DNA of 45,744 nucleotides from Anaerolineaceae bacterium UBA4775 (GTDB lineage: Bacteria > Chloroflexota > Anaerolineae > Anaerolineales > Anaerolineaceae). Below are positions 44,101 through 45,744 of this stretch, in pieces. The stretch lies in contig DHHJ01000034.1 of NCBI GenBank assembly GCA_002403205.1, forward strand, positions 1 through 45,744, read 5' to 3'. The stretch's first letter is position 1. Every line of letters begins with the position of its first letter. The notes beneath the pieces were generated by a model. The model did not search any database. It was not told the DNA's origin and saw nothing but the letters and a program-made list of their open reading frames with translations. The position numbers were made by a program, and so were the translations under genes.

Positions 44101-44106
44101 GAGTAA
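38113..44106 (+). CDS. Alpha-2-macroglobulin-like lipoprotein without a thioester
   Basis: This 1997-residue surface protein begins with a lipoprotein signal (lipobox IAGC, lipidated Cys30). Two or three bacterial Ig-like (Big_5) domains follow, to about residue 480. The macroglobulin part has the MG2 motif DRPIYRPGDTVYFK near residue 707, the A2M block FWEAHVITGVDGTARLTLPLPDTLTTWVVEARG near 1280, and a helical thioester-type domain with NIDGGWSWWGG near 1543. Where family members have PYGCxEQ, this reads APYSDTATVLSR (about 1490), and no CxEQ occurs elsewhere, so the thioester is lost, as in E. coli YfaS. GTG 38113 is chosen because AAGGAG lies six bases upstream; TTG 38107 is too close. It has no penicillin-binding-protein partner nearby. 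Confidence 0.92.
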   Translation: MVERRVMITFRRWIYTFLTLLVIASLIAGCRLPWGDQPEAPIRATDDLQQAEVTAPVGETRPNLPPALVEVSPIPATVLAVQQPITLYFNQAMNASSVEAAIHFEPRISGRFTWQDDQMLTFLPDQNLAPGSHLRLTIATSAQAANLQNLSAPVDLNFQVADFLRVVQTLPADGVQDVNPESVVFVAFNQPVAALGEPSDPEPGFSLSPEVPGKGEWLNTSTYVFTPETGLLGGTSYTIQLNPDLVATSGAGLAPSQPLEFDFTTTHPMVVRVRPIPGNLLSLDGPVEIDFNMRMNPDSVEAHFSLVGPGGMAVPGTFEWDDHFRQVKFKPARLLARNANYSIRLSGAAESAGGLPIYEALDTVRQTYPRFAVDLSVPPQFDSYYGGYGQYSLEFSTPLNPEVIDEHISIDPEVTGVRFTSREDEGVLWVNGYFQPETTYTLNIDPAVADIWGGQLGETFTATFLTPPAPPSLSVLSGYVSYNLVFVPAFDAALTLQATNISTVHVELAPIGTGDLVTLLHPDNYRYREIFLPEVREVTTHNLNLNSNRREVIRLPLSYQGEPLVPGVYFLGLDVADIPNNEPESYQKYYLVVSENNLVMKITPEQAFLWGTRLGDLSPLADAPVAVYDTEGDLLTRGSLDADGRFMDQFARVEQGYASYYAWVGEPGEEDFAFTISTWQQGYDLYEHGIDVNTYPALLDAYIYTDRPIYRPGDTVYFKTVLFSRDNGLPVSPAVDAVTVAVQGDPGLTGRPATLYSQKLALNPYGMASGSVILPDDAPTGYYWVDVSVGDEFIKSVYFDVAAYRKPEIDLQVGFEQAELLAGEELVAAAQAEYFFGLPAADQAFSWSLYRKDAHFDLPGYSVGPLDDMWVMRPFFPRFSPLGESVASGSGMTGEGGDLRLPFTADDLRLDEFRAGQLQEYSLEVTVMDESGLPVSYRDAALVHPERFYIGVQPGAYFGRAGTAFDFSALTVDWEKTPVGNVPLEATFEAISWEAEGTSNPERPYQYVETTTMIGGASPITDRKGQARLSFTPPEPGTYRLTVESGAAVTQVLVWVSGESAAIWPTQMYNHIDLTADAGEYLPGETAQVFIPNPFPSGANALVTVERWGVLDSQILEISDSGAVLAIPIAQDSIPNVYVSAVLVGSDERGRPDYRQGTIKLLVSPTSKALNIDLSLEPDLAEPGDLVTLNLRITDQQGNPIQGEFSIVVVDKALLALVPPNSLPIFDAIYEEIPLSVQTSLSLYTYAQQQALTPIEAGGLGGGADRIVDAAIREDFPDTAFWEAHVITGVDGTARLTLPLPDTLTTWVVEARGLTEDYLVGQAEAEIQTQKPLMIRPVTPRFLVDGDEVEMAAVVHNNTDAPLEVEVSLVSAGFSLMEANHTQQVNLDPGQSQRVTWWGSVDSVESVSLVFEAHSGALSDASTPVWGDLQVRRYAMPYTFSTAGQLSEAGERLELVSLPISTEPSSGELSMDLNPSLLTTLVDGLEALETAPYSDTATVLSRMLANLNAYLVLDNLDVDTPQMAASLSELIGEGIGQLLSGQNIDGGWSWWGGSINGSQASDPFITAYVLLGLTAADEAGMEIGEDFIVRARNYLVFELPQPGEVESAWMLDRTVFMAYALRGDDGSLAPTFDGLYARRTELSPWALGLLALAMHDTAGMNARVTTLVSDLEGRAIRSATGVHWENARFSWMLPGTPVYNTAVAVYALAQLDPASASLPLALRYLMAHQGADKLWSTGFESAWVLMAVAKAAQGTGDYQADFEFQATLNGVLIAEGLAAGPELLNTVSASTAIDSLVPDGPNALVIHRGEGAGTLYYRVDLNTYQPAADAEPIQRGITLNRAYYFSGEECPADEACPPIDSIKLDPDDPGQFITVVLTVNLAQDMYHLLVEDFIPAGTEILNRGLLTSQTLPQADFGWFDPCDPFANGWGWWLFNAPQIYDDHILWTAGYVPAGTYLLTYELLPYQRGAYQVLPAHTWQYFYPEVQGTTAGDVFLIE

Positions 44107-44124
44107 AGCAAGCCGGTTAAGTAG

Positions 44125-44160
44125 AAAACGCCGCTTAGGTCACTAAGGGGCGTTTTGTTT
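44125..44160 (+). terminator. Rho-independent terminator of the macroglobulin gene
   Basis: AAAACGCC and GGCGTTTT form an 8-base-pair outer stem, extended inward by CTTAG/CTAAG, and T-rich sequence follows (TTTTGTTTTT). It lies 19 bases past the stop. Confidence 0.87.
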
Positions 44161-44193
44161 TTCTCTGTCCTTGTACGGATTGTGTTCTGCAGA

Positions 44194-44955
44194 TCAGCCC
44201 GTCACGAAGGGGATCAGGGAGATGACTGCGAAGCCCACCAGCACCACGATACTGGCGATGACCACATCACCCTGTTTGCGTGCATCGGTCACCGAGAAAA
44301 AGGGCGGCTGACCGGTGAGTTTAAGCAGAGGTCCGGCTTTCCAGGCGAAGAAAATGCCTCCCAGCAATCCGCCGATATGGCCCATATTATCGATGTTGGT
44401 ACCAGGCATGAACCCGTAAGATAGGTTGATGATCAATACCACACCGAGGTTGATGATCGCCTGGCGGGTGCGAAACTGCCCGAAAAGCTTGCGGTTCTGG
44501 TAAATGAACATGCCTTCAGCAGCAAAGATCCCAAAGATGGAGGTTGATGCTCCCAACGAGGGGGCGGGGGTCAGCACAAATGAGAGCACGTTGCCCGCAA
44601 AGGCCGATAAGACGTACAGGAGCAAGAAGCGCCCTGGACCGTAGAAGCGTTCCAGCCTGCGGCCGATGAGATACAGCGCGTACATGTTCAAGGCAATATG
44701 CAAAACCGACCCGTGTAAAAGTACAGGGGTCAACAAGCGCCAGACCTGGCCCATCATAATGAAGATGTTGATCTTGCCACCATAGAGGAACAGCACATCA
44801 CTGCCGGTGATGCCCTGCAGGAGCATTTGGAGGGCGAAAGTCAAGGTGGTGAGGACGACCAACGCGATGGTCACCACGGGTTTGCGGTCGGGCATTTGCA
44901 CCCGGATGGCTTCGCGTTGTGGTTCGTACCCGGTTGGCTGTGATCTGTTGTTCAT
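44194..44955 (-). CDS. Rhomboid-family intramembrane serine protease
   Basis: The 253-residue protein has a polar N-terminal tail and six membrane helices in the middle. The catalytic serine is in GASTSIFGIFAAEG (GxSxxxFG) and the catalytic histidine in DNMGHIGGLLGGIFFA. The first loop contains QVWRLLTPVLLHGSVLHIALNMYALYLIG, the W-R and HxxxN elements of rhomboids. An extra C-terminal helix ends the protein. AAGGTG lies eight bases upstream of the ATG. The start overlaps the guanylate kinase stop by four bases (ATGA), so the two genes are coupled. Substrates are unknown. Confidence 0.93.
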   Translation of the reverse strand: MNNRSQPTGYEPQREAIRVQMPDRKPVVTIALVVLTTLTFALQMLLQGITGSDVLFLYGGKINIFIMMGQVWRLLTPVLLHGSVLHIALNMYALYLIGRRLERFYGPGRFLLLYVLSAFAGNVLSFVLTPAPSLGASTSIFGIFAAEGMFIYQNRKLFGQFRTRQAIINLGVVLIINLSYGFMPGTNIDNMGHIGGLLGGIFFAWKAGPLLKLTGQPPFFSVTDARKQGDVVIASIVVLVGFAVISLIPFVTG

Positions 44956-45575
44956 AGCGACACCTTGCGGGGGTGCACGCGGTGATGTTCGGCTGTGATG
45001 ATGTTTTCAATGATGTCGAGGGTTTGATCGAGCTGTCCCTGCTGGTTGACGACGATATAGTCAAAGATGTCCAGGGATTCGAATTCCTGTTTGGCGGTAC
45101 GGATGCGCAGTGCCATTTCCTCATCCGATTCGCTGCGGCGGCTTTTCAGGCGCTGGAGCCACTCCTCTTTGGTGCTGGCCGTCAGGAAGATTAAGATGGC
45201 ATCCGGGCACAGCTCTCGCACTGTTTTTGCCCCCTGGAAGTCCAGCCGCATGACGACGTCCTCACCGCTATCGAGGGCACACCTTACCTGAGATTTAGGC
45301 ACTCCTTTATAATCGGAATAGACCCAGGCGTGCTCGAGAAGTTCTTCTGATTCGATCAAAGCTTCAAAATCCTCTTTGCTGTAAAAGAAGTAATCTTCCC
45401 CGTGGACTTCGTTCTTGCGCGGGGGACGGGTTGTTGCTGTGATCACAAAATGAAAGGGCAGCTCACGCGCCTGGAGGCCCTGCACAACGGCATCCTTGCC
45501 AATTCCGGACGGTCCCGAGATGACGATCAGCAAGGCGGTTTGTATCGGTTGTTTCAATTCGAAATCGATATTCAT
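44952..45575 (-). CDS. gmk: Guanylate kinase
   Basis: This 207-residue enzyme phosphorylates GMP to GDP with ATP. The P-loop is SGPSGIGKDAV, where the usual GKST/GKSL has become GKDA. The GMP-binding region is TTRPPRKNEVHGEDYFFYSKEDF, close to the family RxGExxGxDYxF. HAWVYSDYKGVPKSQV matches the conserved A.V.G..YGTP region. The lid segment RLKSRRSESDEEMALRI carries the conserved arginines. ATG 45575 is preferred to the TTG at 45578. It is the first gene of the two-gene operon with the rhomboid protease. A shared ATTATAAT palindrome at 45668-45675 may serve divergent promoters. Confidence 0.93.
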   Translation of the reverse strand: MNIDFELKQPIQTALLIVISGPSGIGKDAVVQGLQARELPFHFVITATTRPPRKNEVHGEDYFFYSKEDFEALIESEELLEHAWVYSDYKGVPKSQVRCALDSGEDVVMRLDFQGAKTVRELCPDAILIFLTASTKEEWLQRLKSRRSESDEEMALRIRTAKQEFESLDIFDYIVVNQQGQLDQTLDIIENIITAEHHRVHPRKVSL

Positions 45576-45706
45576 CAATTAAATTTCCAATCTGTAAAGC
45601 TGTGTTGCGATTTCCAGCACCGCTGGAAGGATGGTCAAGTCCCTCACCTGAAAAAATTCAGTCCTTGATTATAATGTATTGTAGAACAAGAACCGGAGAA
45701 ATGCCA

Positions 45707-45744
45707 ATGCCAACCTATGATTGTTTCTGTCAAGAATTTCCATA
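45707..45744 (+). CDS. Start of a gene cut by the window end, possibly FmdB-like
   Basis: A TATAAT (45670-45675) and a GGAG Shine-Dalgarno site (45695-45698) precede ATG 45707, which opens MPTYDCFCQEFP before the window ends. The MPTYD start and two close cysteines resemble FmdB-family zinc-ribbon proteins, but the spacing C-F-C differs from the usual CxxC. Only 12 codons are visible, so the identity is tentative. Confidence 0.3.
   Translation, partial: MPTYDCFCQEFP

Noticed and set aside
1..45744. CRISPR arrays, insertion sequences or prophage
   Set aside because: No regularly spaced repeats, transposase, integrase, or phage structural genes were found in reading either strand.

Overview
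This 45.7 kb window looks like part of a chromosome from an uncultured-type Chloroflexota bacterium, probably Anaerolineae. That placement is inferred from the gene families: a bacterial Elp3, a FprA-like ferredoxin reductase, secreted repeat proteins, a very large alpha-2-macroglobulin-like lipoprotein, a Rho factor followed by a LysM/M23 peptidase, and many TTG/GTG starts with clear Shine-Dalgarno sites. No phage, insertion sequence, CRISPR array or rRNA operon was seen. Genes are densely packed in short operons on both strands.

Layout. 1-6.2 kb: holo-ACP synthase behind a pair of M16B peptidase subunits (one catalytic, one not), a divergent ferredoxin-NADP reductase, a membrane protein and an M19 dipeptidase. 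6.2-13.2 kb: an S1-domain RNA-binding protein, an FtsK/SpoIIIE translocase, rho behind a long leader, a LysM-M23 peptidase and tRNA-Arg(CCT). 13.2-17.7 kb: a small acidic protein, a secreted four-repeat protein, an LUD protein, Hsp20 and a second M23 peptidase. 17.8-22.4 kb: a degenerate metallo-beta-lactamase-fold protein coupled to L-asparaginase II and an endonuclease III, then miaB and a stand-alone STAS protein. 22.5-26.5 kb: a secreted HExxH metallopeptidase whose signal anchor is broken by an in-frame TGA, a decayed membrane-protein gene, a lipoprotein and a thioredoxin-like protein. 26.6-31.9 kb: tRNA-Sec (selC), a GH13 glucosidase, an RlmI-like methyltransferase, a ZIP transporter, a Trm9-like methyltransferase and a membrane protein. 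31.9-38 kb: an M50-CBS protease, Elp3, an overlapping trio (unknown protein, nucleotidyltransferase, PAP2 phosphatase) and a HAD phosphatase. 38.1-45.7 kb: the roughly 2000-residue alpha-2-macroglobulin-like lipoprotein, a rhomboid protease, guanylate kinase and the start of one more gene.

The most notable theme is RNA modification and recoding. Within about 8.3 kb lie selC, an Elp3 and a methyltransferase that matches the eukaryotic Trm9/ALKBH8 pattern motif by motif. In eukaryotes, Elongator (Elp3) and Trm9/ALKBH8 act in sequence to make mcm5U at wobble uridines, including that of tRNA-Sec. A bacterial version of this pathway is a testable hypothesis here, not a demonstrated fact. A second theme is cell-envelope surveillance and proteolysis: M16, M23 (two), M50, rhomboid, HExxH peptidase and the macroglobulin.
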